Below, in pieces: positions 11,549 through 21,728 of a DNA stretch of 64,000 bases. Source of the stretch: Myxococcales bacterium (GTDB lineage Bacteria > Myxococcota_A > Polyangia > Polyangiales > JADJMO01). Position numbers and translations under genes: made by a program. Position 1 is the stretch's first letter. The number at the start of each line of letters is the position of its first letter. The stretch spans positions 62,001-126,000 of the forward strand of contig JADJMO010000026.1 in the NCBI GenBank assembly GCA_016709545.1. Direction: 5' to 3'. Under the pieces are notes generated by a model. The model was given only the letters and a program-made list of their open reading frames with translations. It ran no database searches and had not been told where the DNA came from.

Positions 11549-13015
11549 ATGCGACGCCCGCTCGCTCTCCTGATCGCCCTCACCGGGTGCTCGTCCAGCG
11601 CCGAGCCGCCGCCCGTCGTCGAGGCGAGCCCCTGCCAGGAAGCCCCGGCCGCGCTCGCGCCGTACTCGACGCGCTGCGGTCACGTCGTCGATGCCCAGGG
11701 GCGCGTCGTCATCGATCGCGGCATCAACGCGCGCGTGGCCGGCCTGTTCGACGTCGATCTCGGCCCCGGCAAGGTGCCGCTGATGGAGGTGCCCACGCTG
11801 CCCGACGAAGACCTCGTCCGCATGCGGCGCATCGGGTTCGACCTCGTGCGGTTGCCGCTGAACTGGAGCGCGATCGAGCCGACCGACACCGATCCGCCCA
11901 CCTACGACGCGGCCTACCTCGACCGCGTGGTGGCCTTCGTCGCCGCGGCCAGGCGCGCCGACGTGCGCGTGCTCCTCGACTTCCACCAGGACGCCTACTC
12001 CAAGTACGTCGGTCAGGACGGCGCGCCGCTCTGGGCGATTCAGCCCCCGCCGGACAAGCTGCTCGAGGGCCCGCTCACCGACCTGTCGGCGCGCATCACG
12101 AGCACGCAGGTGCAGCGCGCGTACGTCACGTTCTTCGATCCGGCGAACCCGACCGGCGCCAAGCTGCGCGCGCGGTTCGCGGGCATGGCCGCGGCGGTCG
12201 CCCAGAAGGTCGTGGGCGACGCGACCGTGATCGGCATCGATCTCTACAACGAGCCCGTGGCGAGCGAGGCGCAGCTGCGTCCGTTCTACGAGCAGGTGGG
12301 CGCCGCGATCCGCAAGGTCGACCCGGGCCGGCTGATCTACGTGGAGTCGCCCGGGATCCGGAACCTGTTCGACAAGGTGAGCCCGCCGAGCGCGCCGCTG
12401 TCGCTGCCCGGCGTCGTCTACGCGCCGCACGTCTACACCAAGGTGTTCACGACCGGCTGCGACCTCGCGTGCCGCAACGACTTCACGATCGACACCCTGC
12501 GGCCCTCGAACGAGTCCGCGCGCCTCGAGGCCGAGGGCTACCGCGCCCCGCTGTTCGTCGGCGAGTACGGCTACGACCCGAACGCGCGCTTCGCGGACTA
12601 CGTCGGCATGCAGCTCGCGCTGCAGGACGAGTTCCAGGCCTCCTCCGCCTTCTGGGTGTGGAAGGAGTCGAGCGAGGGCTCGTGGGGGTTCTGGGACAAG
12701 ACCGCCACGGGCTGGACCGAGCGCCCCGCCATCCGCAAGCCGTTCGCGCGCGTGTTGCCCCGCCTCTTCGGCGCCTGGCCCAAGCGCTTCGCGTGGGATG
12801 CCGCCGCCCGCCGCTTCACCGCGGAGCTCGTCGGCGACGCCCGGATCAAGGGCCCCACCGTGGTGCACGTACCGCTGCCCGAGGATCTCCCGGGCGCGGT
12901 GCGGGCCACCTGCGACGGCGTCGCGCTCTCCGCGACGCCGGACGCGCGAGGAGACCTCTCGCTCGAGTGCGCTGGCGCGGGCGCCCACACCCTGACCGTG
13001 GAGATCGTCCCATGA
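11549..13015 (+). CDS. Secreted GH5-family glycoside hydrolase (endoglycoceramidase-like lipoprotein)
   Basis: A 488-residue exported enzyme. The signal peptide ends in lipobox LTGC at residues 11-14. Residues about 45-400 form a GH5 barrel: DFHQDAYSKYV after strand 3, acid/base Glu235 in DLYNEPV and nucleophile Glu339 in FVGEYGYD. The DFHQD pattern and the C-terminal beta-sandwich of about 85 residues resemble endoglycoceramidases, which release glycans from glycosphingolipids, but other GH5 beta-glycosidases remain possible. The gene starts 1 bp after the stop of the FAA hydrolase and overlaps the next gene by ATGA, so the three are probably one operon. Confidence 0.88.
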   Translation: MRRPLALLIALTGCSSSAEPPPVVEASPCQEAPAALAPYSTRCGHVVDAQGRVVIDRGINARVAGLFDVDLGPGKVPLMEVPTLPDEDLVRMRRIGFDLVRLPLNWSAIEPTDTDPPTYDAAYLDRVVAFVAAARRADVRVLLDFHQDAYSKYVGQDGAPLWAIQPPPDKLLEGPLTDLSARITSTQVQRAYVTFFDPANPTGAKLRARFAGMAAAVAQKVVGDATVIGIDLYNEPVASEAQLRPFYEQVGAAIRKVDPGRLIYVESPGIRNLFDKVSPPSAPLSLPGVVYAPHVYTKVFTTGCDLACRNDFTIDTLRPSNESARLEAEGYRAPLFVGEYGYDPNARFADYVGMQLALQDEFQASSAFWVWKESSEGSWGFWDKTATGWTERPAIRKPFARVLPRLFGAWPKRFAWDAAARRFTAELVGDARIKGPTVVHVPLPEDLPGAVRATCDGVALSATPDARGDLSLECAGAGAHTLTVEIVP

Positions 13016-13776
13016 CCGACGTCCGTGGCTTCGAACGCATCGTCGAGCTGCTCCGCCGCGAGCTCGGCGCCGAGAACGTGTTCGTGCTGCCCGAGGCGGT
13101 CACCCCCGCGCTCGCCCACACGTGGATCGACCACCCGCTCCCCAACGGGCGCAAGGTCTACGTCACCTTCGGCACCGACATCGAGGACCGCGACGCCCGC
13201 GTGCGCAGGCTCGAGATGCTCGTCGACTCGTTCCGCGAGGTGCTCGGCGCGGTCGACGGTGGGCTCGTGGAGCCGCCGGGGCGCTCGCTGCACGCAGCGC
13301 TGTCTTGGCTCGCCGAGCGGACCACCGCGAGCGACGTCCTCGTCATCGACGCGCAGTCGCCCGTGCTCTGGGGCGCGGCGGCGGGCGGCACGGTGCCGAG
13401 CCTCGGGCCGCCGCCGAAGAACGTGGTGCCGCTCGATCCGACCGAGCGCTCGCGTGCCTCGCAGGCGCCGCCACCGGCGCCGAGCCTCGCCGACCGCGCC
13501 ATCGAGGCGGTGCGCGCGATGCCCACCGTCGCGCGGCTGCACAAGGGCGGTCACCTCCACGCCACGGTGCGCGAAGAGGACTTCGGCTTCATCGCGCGCT
13601 CGTTCGCCACCATCTACGTGCTGGTGCTCGTGTTCGAGGGGCGCTTCGACGAGCTGCGCGCCGAGCGCGGCGCGACGCAGGCGCTGCCGGTGATCGAGCG
13701 GCTCGTGCTCGCGTTGCCGCCGATCGAGCCGGATCCGCCGGTCGGGACCGCGGCCGCCGTGCGCCGGCGACGCTAG
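13012..13776 (+). CDS. Conserved hypothetical protein, possible Roadblock/LC7-like fold
   Basis: A 254-residue cytoplasmic protein with no signal peptide. It starts inside the stop of the GH5 gene (ATGA overlap), so it is translationally coupled. The middle (DVLVIDAQSPVLWGA) and the region around 170-215 (FATIYVLVLVFEGRFDEL) look like two strands of a Roadblock/LC7 or profilin-like fold, with a Pro-rich linker between. This resemblance is by eye only. No catalytic residues are seen. Roadblock-like proteins in myxobacteria often pair with small GTPases, but none is present here. Confidence 0.6.
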   Translation: MTDVRGFERIVELLRRELGAENVFVLPEAVTPALAHTWIDHPLPNGRKVYVTFGTDIEDRDARVRRLEMLVDSFREVLGAVDGGLVEPPGRSLHAALSWLAERTTASDVLVIDAQSPVLWGAAAGGTVPSLGPPPKNVVPLDPTERSRASQAPPPAPSLADRAIEAVRAMPTVARLHKGGHLHATVREEDFGFIARSFATIYVLVLVFEGRFDELRAERGATQALPVIERLVLALPPIEPDPPVGTAAAVRRRR

Positions 13777-13789
13777 GGCGCCGCGGTAC

Positions 13790-13795
13790 TAGGAT
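13790..13795 (+). promoter_or_regulatory. Candidate -10 box of a leaderless transcript (TAGGAT)
   Basis: TAGGAT ends exactly 6 nt before the ATG at 13802, which would place transcription start at the start codon. No Shine-Dalgarno sequence is present. No clear -35. Confidence 0.5.
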
Positions 13796-13801
13796 CGCGG
13801 C

Positions 13802-14689
13802 ATGGACCGCCGCTCGTTCCTCGCCTCGCTCGTCGCGTCGTCCACGCCGGTGCTGCTCGGCGGGTCCGTGCTCGGGTGCAAATCCAAGGCGCAGAAGCAG
13901 GCCGAGCTCGCCGTCACCGATCTCGACGGCGTGCTCGACGTGATCGAGAAGCGGCACGTGCAGGGCCTCGCGCGCGCGCTGCCCCAGGCCGCCAAGGACC
14001 TCGGCGCCAAGCTGGCGGGCGTGGAGCTCGACAAGGAGGGCGTCGCGTTCGTGGCCATCCGCGACAAGGTCGACGATCTGCGCAGCGCCAAGCGCTCCTA
14101 CTTCGCGGTGGTCGACCAGGGCGGCGAGGTGCAGTGGGTCGACGACCCGAACTGGCCGGTGGTGCACCGCAAGATCGCGATCGGCTTCCCCGCGGTGCAA
14201 GAGGTGCTCGACGGCAAATCCACCTTCGCCAAGGGCATCGGCCGCTACGGCGGCGCCGACGAGGCCGCGACCACGTTCGTCGAGGCGGCCCCGCTCGCCA
14301 AGGCCGACGGCACCAAGCTCGGCGCGCTCGTCGCGTGCTGGGAGGCGCACGACGCGGCCGAGGATCTGCGCCGCCAGCTGCTCACCCAGCTCCTGCAGAA
14401 GACCGCGCAGCCGATGAAGCGCGTGAAGGCCAAGGACAAGCTCAAGCTGATGCTCGATCAGCCCGACGTGTGGGTCGGGATCTTCCGCGGCCAGTGGCTC
14501 TACCTGCAGGAGGACGCGCCGCAGCCGCTCGAGGAGGCGCTGCAGGCGCTCGCCTTCGCCGACAAGACCAAGGCCGGCGCGTGGAGCGGCACGTTCGACG
14601 TGATGAACAAGGGCTGGGGTGGCGCCGCCAAGCGCGTCCCCTCGCTCGGCGCGGACGTGGGTGTCGTGGTCGCGCGCCTCGACCCCTGA
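13802..14689 (+). CDS. Tat-exported lipoprotein with a sensor-like domain
   Basis: A 295-residue protein starting MDRRSFLAS, a twin-arginine signal, followed by a lipobox VLGC at about residue 26, so probably exported folded and lipid-anchored. The middle part (about 75-170; YFAVVDQGGEVQWVDDPNWPVVHRKIAIGFPAVQEVL) resembles the extracytoplasmic PAS/Cache-like ligand-binding domains of chemoreceptors and kinases, but no transmitter domain follows. The C-terminal 100 residues are of unknown type. It may feed an extracytoplasmic signal to another protein; no partner is adjacent. The leaderless -10 box supports this start. Confidence 0.65.
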   Translation: MDRRSFLASLVASSTPVLLGGSVLGCKSKAQKQAELAVTDLDGVLDVIEKRHVQGLARALPQAAKDLGAKLAGVELDKEGVAFVAIRDKVDDLRSAKRSYFAVVDQGGEVQWVDDPNWPVVHRKIAIGFPAVQEVLDGKSTFAKGIGRYGGADEAATTFVEAAPLAKADGTKLGALVACWEAHDAAEDLRRQLLTQLLQKTAQPMKRVKAKDKLKLMLDQPDVWVGIFRGQWLYLQEDAPQPLEEALQALAFADKTKAGAWSGTFDVMNKGWGGAAKRVPSLGADVGVVVARLDP

Positions 14690-14709
14690 GCGCCGCAGGT
14701 CTGTCGGTG

Positions 14710-14738
14710 CCCCGGGCTTCAGCCGCTTCAGCCCGGGG
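14710..14738 (+). terminator. Strong hairpin after the Tat lipoprotein gene
   Basis: Inverted repeat CCCCGGGCT / AGCCCGGGG (9 bp) enclosing TCAGCCGCTTC, followed by GGCATTCT. It lies between convergent genes. The core GGGCTTCAGCC...TTCAGCCC plus CATTCT recurs at 25068 (see findings), so it is both a terminator candidate and a repeat copy. Confidence 0.5.
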
Positions 14739-14774
14739 GGCATTCTCAGACGGGCCTTCACTCGGGCCCGTCAC

Positions 14775-15383
14775 TCACGCGCGACGCGCGACGCCGCGGA
14801 TGCTCGGGCGCACCCACGGCACGGCCTTGCGCATGCTCTCGCGGCGCTCGTCGACGACGAACCCCGCCGCGCGCAGCGTCTCGCCCGTCTCGCGGGTGAG
14901 GTGGCAATTGCCCGCGATCCGGCGCCAGAACGGCTCGATGCGACCCTGCCACGCGCGCCGACCGTGGTCGTGCGCGGCCACGTGCTCGAGGAACACGAGC
15001 TGGCCGTCGGGGCGCAGCACGCGACGGATCTCGGCGAGCGCGCGCGCGGGATCCTCGACCGAGCAGAGCACGAGGGTGCACACCACCGCGTCGAACCGCG
15101 CGTCCGCGAAGGGGAGGCGCTCGATCGGCGCGTCGATCACCGTGAAGCGTGACGCGACGACCTCGGGCCGCGTGGCGAGCTTTCCGCGCATGTGCGGGTC
15201 GGGCTCGGCGAGCACCACGCGCACATCGGCCGGGTAGTGCGCGAGGTTGGCCCCCGTGCCGGCGCCGACGTCGAGCACCTCGCCCCGCAGGTCGGCCAGC
15301 AGCTCCGCGCGCCAGCCCGCGAGGCACGCCTGCTCGGCGTCGCGCATGAACCAGTCGTAGATCGCGGCCATGAAACGGCTCAT
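14775..15383 (-). CDS. Class I SAM-dependent methyltransferase
   Basis: A 202-residue Rossmann-fold methyltransferase of the UbiE/Methyltransf_11 type. Motif I is LDVGAGTGANLAHY, the acidic residue of motif II is in LAEPDP, and post-motifs VVCTLVLCSV and LRPDGQLVFLEHV are all present. The N-terminal helix (AAIYDWFMRDAE) is typical of small-molecule or lipid methyltransferases; substrate unknown. The ATG at 15383 lies only 2 nt after the 3' end of tRNA-Ser, so the mRNA must be made by tRNA processing or start inside the tRNA gene. ATG at 15371 is an alternative start. Confidence 0.85.
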   Translation of the reverse strand: MSRFMAAIYDWFMRDAEQACLAGWRAELLADLRGEVLDVGAGTGANLAHYPADVRVVLAEPDPHMRGKLATRPEVVASRFTVIDAPIERLPFADARFDAVVCTLVLCSVEDPARALAEIRRVLRPDGQLVFLEHVAAHDHGRRAWQGRIEPFWRRIAGNCHLTRETGETLRAAGFVVDERRESMRKAVPWVRPSIRGVARRA

Positions 15384-15385
15384 CG

Positions 15386-15472
15386 CGGAGGAGGAGGGAT
15401 TCGAACCCCCGGTACCCTCTCGGGCACGCCCGCTTTCAAGGCGGGAGCCATAGACCACTCGGCCACTCCTCC
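15386..15472 (-). tRNA. tRNA-Ser (anticodon UGA)
   Basis: An 87-nt class II tRNA. Acceptor stem GGAGGAG / CTCCTCC with discriminator G, D-arm region TGGCCGAGTGGTCTA, anticodon stem-loop CCCGC CTTGAAA GCGGG with anticodon TGA, a long variable arm (GTGCCCGAGAGGGTAC) and T-arm loop TTCGAAT. It reads UCA/UCG-type serine codons. CCA is not encoded. Confidence 0.95.
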
Positions 15473-15500
15473 GAGGCCGGAGACGGTAGCACGCGGCCGC

Positions 15501-17057
<1,557 letters not shown>

Positions 17058-17147
17058 GGCGCCTCCCGGGCCTGTGGGCGGCAAAAACGGACCCTTGCTG
17101 CCCTGACCAGCGGGCGATAAGCCCTGTGGCCCTTCTCAAGGAGTCCT

Positions 17148-17381
17148 ATGGCCCGCGTGACCGTCGAAGATTGTTTGGAGCACGAGGACAACCGGTTCGC
17201 GCTGGTCATCCTGGCCGCGCAGCGCACCCGCCAGCTGATGAAGGGGGCCGAGCCGCTCGTCGTCAGCAAGAACAAGGCTTCGGTCAGCGCCCTCCGTGAG
17301 ATCGCTGCCCACAAGGTCCATTTCGACCGTTCGTCGCACGACGTGGTCGCGGAGTGGATCGCGCAGCAACCGAACCGCTGA
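17148..17381 (+). CDS. rpoZ: DNA-directed RNA polymerase omega subunit
   Basis: A 77-residue protein matching omega: [20 protein letters not shown] with the typical ARVTVEDC start, then AAQRTRQL and [13 protein letters not shown]. Omega binds the beta-prime subunit and helps polymerase assembly. AAGGAG at 17138-17143 is a good ribosome-binding site 4 nt upstream of the ATG. Unlike the common gmk-rpoZ-spoT context, it is followed 10 bp later by a large lipoprotein gene on the same strand, so the usual neighbours are missing. Confidence 0.93.
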   Translation: MARVTVEDCLEHEDNRFALVILAAQRTRQLMKGAEPLVVSKNKASVSALREIAAHKVHFDRSSHDVVAEWIAQQPNR

Positions 17382-17391
17382 GGGGTCGACC

Positions 17392-18846
17392 GTGAGCACG
17401 AAGCCGCTGAGGCTCGGTCGCGGGCCCCATCGCCGAGGGCGGGGTCGCGCGACGACGGTGGCTGGCCAGTTCCTCCTCGCGGGTCTCCTCGTCGCGCTGG
17501 AGTCCTCCGGTTGCTACGCGACCGGCGATGGTCCCGCGCCCGACGACGCTCGAATCTACTTCCCGACCGGGCTCGCGATCAGCCCCACTGGCAACACGCT
17601 CTTCGTGGCCAACAGCGACTTCGACCTGCGGTTCGCTGCTGGCACCGTGCAGGCGTTCGACCTCGGGCTCGTCCGGGCCGAGGTGGCGCGCTGCCTGTCC
17701 GCCAAGACCACCAGTTGTTACGGCACCGACGCGGGCCCGTTCCTCCGCTCGACGGTGCGCATCGGCGCGTTCGCGTCGGATCTGCGGGTCATCCCCCGGC
17801 TCGACGCCTCGGGCGCCCAGATCGACCCCACCGGCGCCAAGGGTCGCCTCGTGTTGCCGGTGCGCGGCGACGCCACCCTCACCCTCATCGACTACGAGGA
17901 GAGCCCTGGCGGCGTCCTCCTCCGCTGCAGCCGTGACGCGGCCGTCAACAGCAAGGGCGGCACCTGCGCGCCCGAGTGGCGCATCGGTCGGGAGCCTTCC
18001 AACGCCCGCGCCATCACCCTCGGTGGCGAGCCGTTCGCCGTGGCCCTCCCGAGCAGCTTCGCCGACCCGGGCTTCACCGAGCAGGGCGGCATCGCCGCGG
18101 TCGTGCACCAGAGCAGCGGCGACGTGAGCCTGTTCGTCGGCGTCTCCGCCGAGGGCACCCCGCCCACCGCCAAGCTCGCCTACGCGCTGACGGGCCTGTC
18201 GCCGGCGGGCACCTCCATCGGCCCGCTCGACATCCTCGAGCGCAAGGACCAGCCCCGCACGCCGCGTTTCCTCGTGACGAGCCGCTCCAAGTCGTTCGTC
18301 CAGGTCCTGCAGTACGTCCGCGACCAGGGCGTCGCCGACCGCAGCTCCCTCACGCTCGTCGACAACGTGCTCATGCCCACCCAGGCGAGCGGCTTCGACA
18401 CGCGCGGGGTGGTGGTCGATCCGCCGAACCCCGGCGAGACCCGCCCGACCCGCGTGTTCCTCACCAGCCGCTCCCCCGCCTCGATCGTGGTCGGCGAGCT
18501 CGACGGCACCCGGTTGCGCTTCTTCGAGAACGTGCCCATGCCGATAGGCCCCTCCCGCATCACGCGGATGGTGGTCGACGAGGGCTTCGGCCCGCGCACG
18601 CGCATCGTGGCGAGCGCGTTCGATGCGCGCTCCTTCGTGGTGTACGACCCCGACGGTCGCCGCATCTCGTCGGTCGTCCCGACCCACCGCGGTCCCTACG
18701 CGTTCGCGCAGGACACCAAGAACAAGCTGGGCTTCGTCGCCAACTTCACCGACTCGACCGTCCAGGTGATCGACCTCGACCCGAGTCACCCGACCTACCA
18801 GTCGATCGTCTTCTCGATCGGCATCGCCAACGGGCCCCTCGGATGA
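17392..18846 (+). CDS. Large beta-propeller-like lipoprotein
   Basis: About 484 residues starting at GTG 17392. A basic N-terminus and hydrophobic stretch end in SSGCYATG, a lipobox-type site near residue 40. The mature part has repeated strands of the kind GLAISPTGNTLFVANSDF, VFLTSRSPASIVVG and LGFVANFTDSTVQVIDLD, typical of YVTN/surface-antigen beta-propellers. This points to a surface protein, possibly a binding partner of the next gene, with which it overlaps by ATGA. No enzymatic residues are recognised. Paired propeller lipoproteins of this type are, in my experience, common in myxobacteria, but their function is unknown. Confidence 0.7.
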   Translation: MSTKPLRLGRGPHRRGRGRATTVAGQFLLAGLLVALESSGCYATGDGPAPDDARIYFPTGLAISPTGNTLFVANSDFDLRFAAGTVQAFDLGLVRAEVARCLSAKTTSCYGTDAGPFLRSTVRIGAFASDLRVIPRLDASGAQIDPTGAKGRLVLPVRGDATLTLIDYEESPGGVLLRCSRDAAVNSKGGTCAPEWRIGREPSNARAITLGGEPFAVALPSSFADPGFTEQGGIAAVVHQSSGDVSLFVGVSAEGTPPTAKLAYALTGLSPAGTSIGPLDILERKDQPRTPRFLVTSRSKSFVQVLQYVRDQGVADRSSLTLVDNVLMPTQASGFDTRGVVVDPPNPGETRPTRVFLTSRSPASIVVGELDGTRLRFFENVPMPIGPSRITRMVVDEGFGPRTRIVASAFDARSFVVYDPDGRRISSVVPTHRGPYAFAQDTKNKLGFVANFTDSTVQVIDLDPSHPTYQSIVFSIGIANGPLG

Positions 18847-21722
18847 ACGCGCGCACGTCGCTCTCGGCGCTGGGTCTCGTGCTGCTCCTCGCGCCGGGCT
18901 GCAGCACCACCCCGGTGATCGTCCCCGTGCGCTCGATGGAGCGCCCGAAGGACGCGGCGTTCCTGTGCCTCGAGATCACGGGCGACGGCAGCCCCCGCGG
19001 CGCGCCGATCGAGAAGTGCCGCGCCAACGCCCTCGGCCAGCCGGTCGACGTGGCGGGCCAGGCCGTCGACGGCACCGATCGCTTCCACCTGCACGCGGTG
19101 GTCACCCAGATCGCGCGCGGTGAGCTCGCGGTGGTCGATCTCGGCCGCGTCCCCGACGACACGAGCGACGGCCTCGGCCTGATCAAGGCCGATCCCCGCA
19201 CTCCGGGCTACAACTTCCTTCCGGTCAGCGAGGCCCCCACCGCCGTGGTGGCCGACCCGGACGGCAAGGCGGTCTACGTCGCGAGCGGGCACACGCCGCG
19301 CATCGACATCATCCCCGCCGAGCTCCTCCGCGGCCCGATCGACACCAACTGGTACGACACCACGCTGCCGTGGCCGCACCTCGACTTCGATCCGCTCACC
19401 GAGGGCAAGCCCGGCTATCTGGCCATCGAGCGCGAGGGCGGCAAGAACGACCGCCTCTACGTCGTGCTGCCCGACAGCAACCAGATCGCCGTGTTCGATC
19501 TCTCCGCCAGCGCCCTCGCCCCCACTCGCGTGGGCACGCTGAAGCCCACGCTCGCCCTGGTCCCACCGCTGCCGGTGGCGCCGCGCGTGTGCCTCGACGC
19601 CAAGGGTGCCCCGCGGCAGTGCGCCAGCGGCGCGTGCGGCCCCACGGCCAGCACCCCCGCGTGGTGGGACGAGCTGCAGACGGCGACCAAGCCCGACGAC
19701 GGCTCCTGCATCAAGCCGGTCTACACGCCGCCGGCCGCGTCGTTCATCTCCTCGAAGGCGCCCACGTCGTTCCACCTCGGTCCGGCCACGCTGGCGGCCG
19801 GCAAGCTGTTCGTCGCCGACGACGCGGCCCCCTACGTCCACGTGTTCGACGTGGCCAACGGCGCGGGCGTCGAGGTCGCGCGCCTCGACGTCGGGTCCGC
19901 CACCGCGCAGGTCGCGGTGAGCCCGATCGTCCCCGACGAGGTCACCTGGGACAACGCCGACGCCATCGAGGTCTGTGAGACGCGTGGCTGGGTGGGCGAC
20001 GGCCTCGACCACACGGCCGAGAGCAAGCGCGTGGCCGACAAGCTGGGCGGGCGCTGCCGCGCCCACCGCTACGTCTACGCGATCGACCGCAAGAACACCG
20101 ACGACGGCGACGGCACCCTCGCGGTGGTCGATCTCCCCGTGGTCAAGCGCAAGGACGGCGGCGACGACATCGACCTCGCCGGCGCCACGCTGGCGCAACC
20201 GTATGCGTGCGACGCGCCCAGCTTCCCCGCCAAGCGCATCCCGCTCGCCGGCTTCGGCATCGGCAACAACCTGCCGGTCAAGGCGATCACCTTCGTCTCG
20301 CACGACCCGCCGACGGCGACCAGCATCGGCGGAGGCCTCACCGGCGTCCGCTGCCGTCCGGACAGGACCGCCGACGGCAAGCCCCGTCCCGCGAACGAGG
20401 AGCTCGACAAGGTCACCTACCCCCTGCGCGTCGACGCGGCGCAGTCCTGGAACAGCGCGTTCGGCAACGGCAGCGTGCGCTTCCTGCGTGGCACTTTCGC
20501 GCTGGCGGTGCTGGCGAGTGGTGCCGTCTTCCCGCTCGTGGTCGACGACTACGACTCCCTCTGTCGTGGTGCCGCCCCCGACGCCAACAACCTCCTCGCG
20601 GAGATCGACTTCGCCAACATCGTCCGCCGTCACCACCCGCGGCCCGCGCGGATCTACAACAAGGACAACCAGCTCGCGCCCTCGCCGCCCACCCCGAGCC
20701 GCATCGCGGCCTCGCTGACCGTGAGCACGGACGACCTCCCCAAGTTGACCGTGCTCGGCCCCACACCCGAGGGCGCCAAGAGCAAGGAGCAGAAGGTCGA
20801 CAGCCTGTTCGCGCTCAGCGGCGAGGACTGGGTCCTCACCTACGAGGGCGAGATTCCGGGCTTCGCCACCACCGTCAAGACCGTGGGCACCTTCCTCCAG
20901 GAGGGCACCGACTGGGTGCTCCTCGATCCCGGCGCGGGCATCTGCCGCAAGGGCGCCGAGGCCGACGGCGCGAGCAACGCCAACGACTACCTCCAGATCC
21001 TCGACGACCCGTGCACCATCGCGGGCCAGTGCGACGCCGCGCAGCAGGCCGAATGCAGCAGCGCGTTCGGGGTCAAGGACGACATCGAGCTGCGCGGTCC
21101 GAGCTCGCGCCGCGACGTCCCGGTCAAGCGCCTCACCGACGACCGCTTCGTGCTCGACGTCGACGACGCACCCCCGGCGGCCGGCGCGACCCGTCGCCCG
21201 CTCACGTCGGCCGCGGCGGCTCGCCTCAAGCGCTGCTACCCGGGCCTCACGCACTACACGGTGCGCGCCCACAACGTGTGGACCGTGATCGGTGACGCGA
21301 GCGGCTTCCTGCACCGCCGCGTCGTCGACGACAAGAGCGCCGACAAGAGCTGCAAGATCGACACGAACAAGCCCAGCATCGTGCACGGGCGTGTCCCCGA
21401 GCTCGCCAAGGCGCCCGATCCTTCCGCCTACGGCGACCCGTGCTCGGTGTTCTTCAACCCGCAGGTCGGGCTCTTCATGGTGGCGGGCAAGGTCGTCACG
21501 CCGCGCGACATGACCTTCCGCTTCAGCAACAAGCAGGCGTTCGCTGCGCTCAGCATCTCGGTCGGCTCGCTGCCCACGACGGTGCTGCCGCTCAGCAGCT
21601 ACCGCAAGGGCGTCGACGTGCTCGGCTGGTACGCCTTCGCCACGGTCGACGCGAACGACCGCGGGCTCCAGCTGTTCTCGCTCGCCTCGGATCTCAGCGC
21701 GGCCCTGCGTACCGCGAACTGA
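18843..21722 (+). CDS. Large beta-propeller-like surface lipoprotein
   Basis: A 959-residue lipoprotein: signal peptide with lipobox APGC at residues 17-20, then a long exported region. YVTN-like strands occur in the first third (TAVVADPDGKAVYVASGHTP and DRLYVVLPDSNQIAVFDL) and again around residues 300-340 (KLFVADDAAPYVHVFDVANG). Several Cys pairs in the middle and C-terminal parts suggest disulfides. No catalytic motif is seen. Overlap of the start with the stop of the preceding lipoprotein gene implies translational coupling and a shared job, perhaps a two-component surface complex. mutS starts 6 bp downstream, so the transcript may continue into it. Confidence 0.7.
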   Translation: MNARTSLSALGLVLLLAPGCSTTPVIVPVRSMERPKDAAFLCLEITGDGSPRGAPIEKCRANALGQPVDVAGQAVDGTDRFHLHAVVTQIARGELAVVDLGRVPDDTSDGLGLIKADPRTPGYNFLPVSEAPTAVVADPDGKAVYVASGHTPRIDIIPAELLRGPIDTNWYDTTLPWPHLDFDPLTEGKPGYLAIEREGGKNDRLYVVLPDSNQIAVFDLSASALAPTRVGTLKPTLALVPPLPVAPRVCLDAKGAPRQCASGACGPTASTPAWWDELQTATKPDDGSCIKPVYTPPAASFISSKAPTSFHLGPATLAAGKLFVADDAAPYVHVFDVANGAGVEVARLDVGSATAQVAVSPIVPDEVTWDNADAIEVCETRGWVGDGLDHTAESKRVADKLGGRCRAHRYVYAIDRKNTDDGDGTLAVVDLPVVKRKDGGDDIDLAGATLAQPYACDAPSFPAKRIPLAGFGIGNNLPVKAITFVSHDPPTATSIGGGLTGVRCRPDRTADGKPRPANEELDKVTYPLRVDAAQSWNSAFGNGSVRFLRGTFALAVLASGAVFPLVVDDYDSLCRGAAPDANNLLAEIDFANIVRRHHPRPARIYNKDNQLAPSPPTPSRIAASLTVSTDDLPKLTVLGPTPEGAKSKEQKVDSLFALSGEDWVLTYEGEIPGFATTVKTVGTFLQEGTDWVLLDPGAGICRKGAEADGASNANDYLQILDDPCTIAGQCDAAQQAECSSAFGVKDDIELRGPSSRRDVPVKRLTDDRFVLDVDDAPPAAGATRRPLTSAAAARLKRCYPGLTHYTVRAHNVWTVIGDASGFLHRRVVDDKSADKSCKIDTNKPSIVHGRVPELAKAPDPSAYGDPCSVFFNPQVGLFMVAGKVVTPRDMTFRFSNKQAFAALSISVGSLPTTVLPLSSYRKGVDVLGWYAFATVDANDRGLQLFSLASDLSAALRTAN

Positions 21723-21728
21723 GCCACG

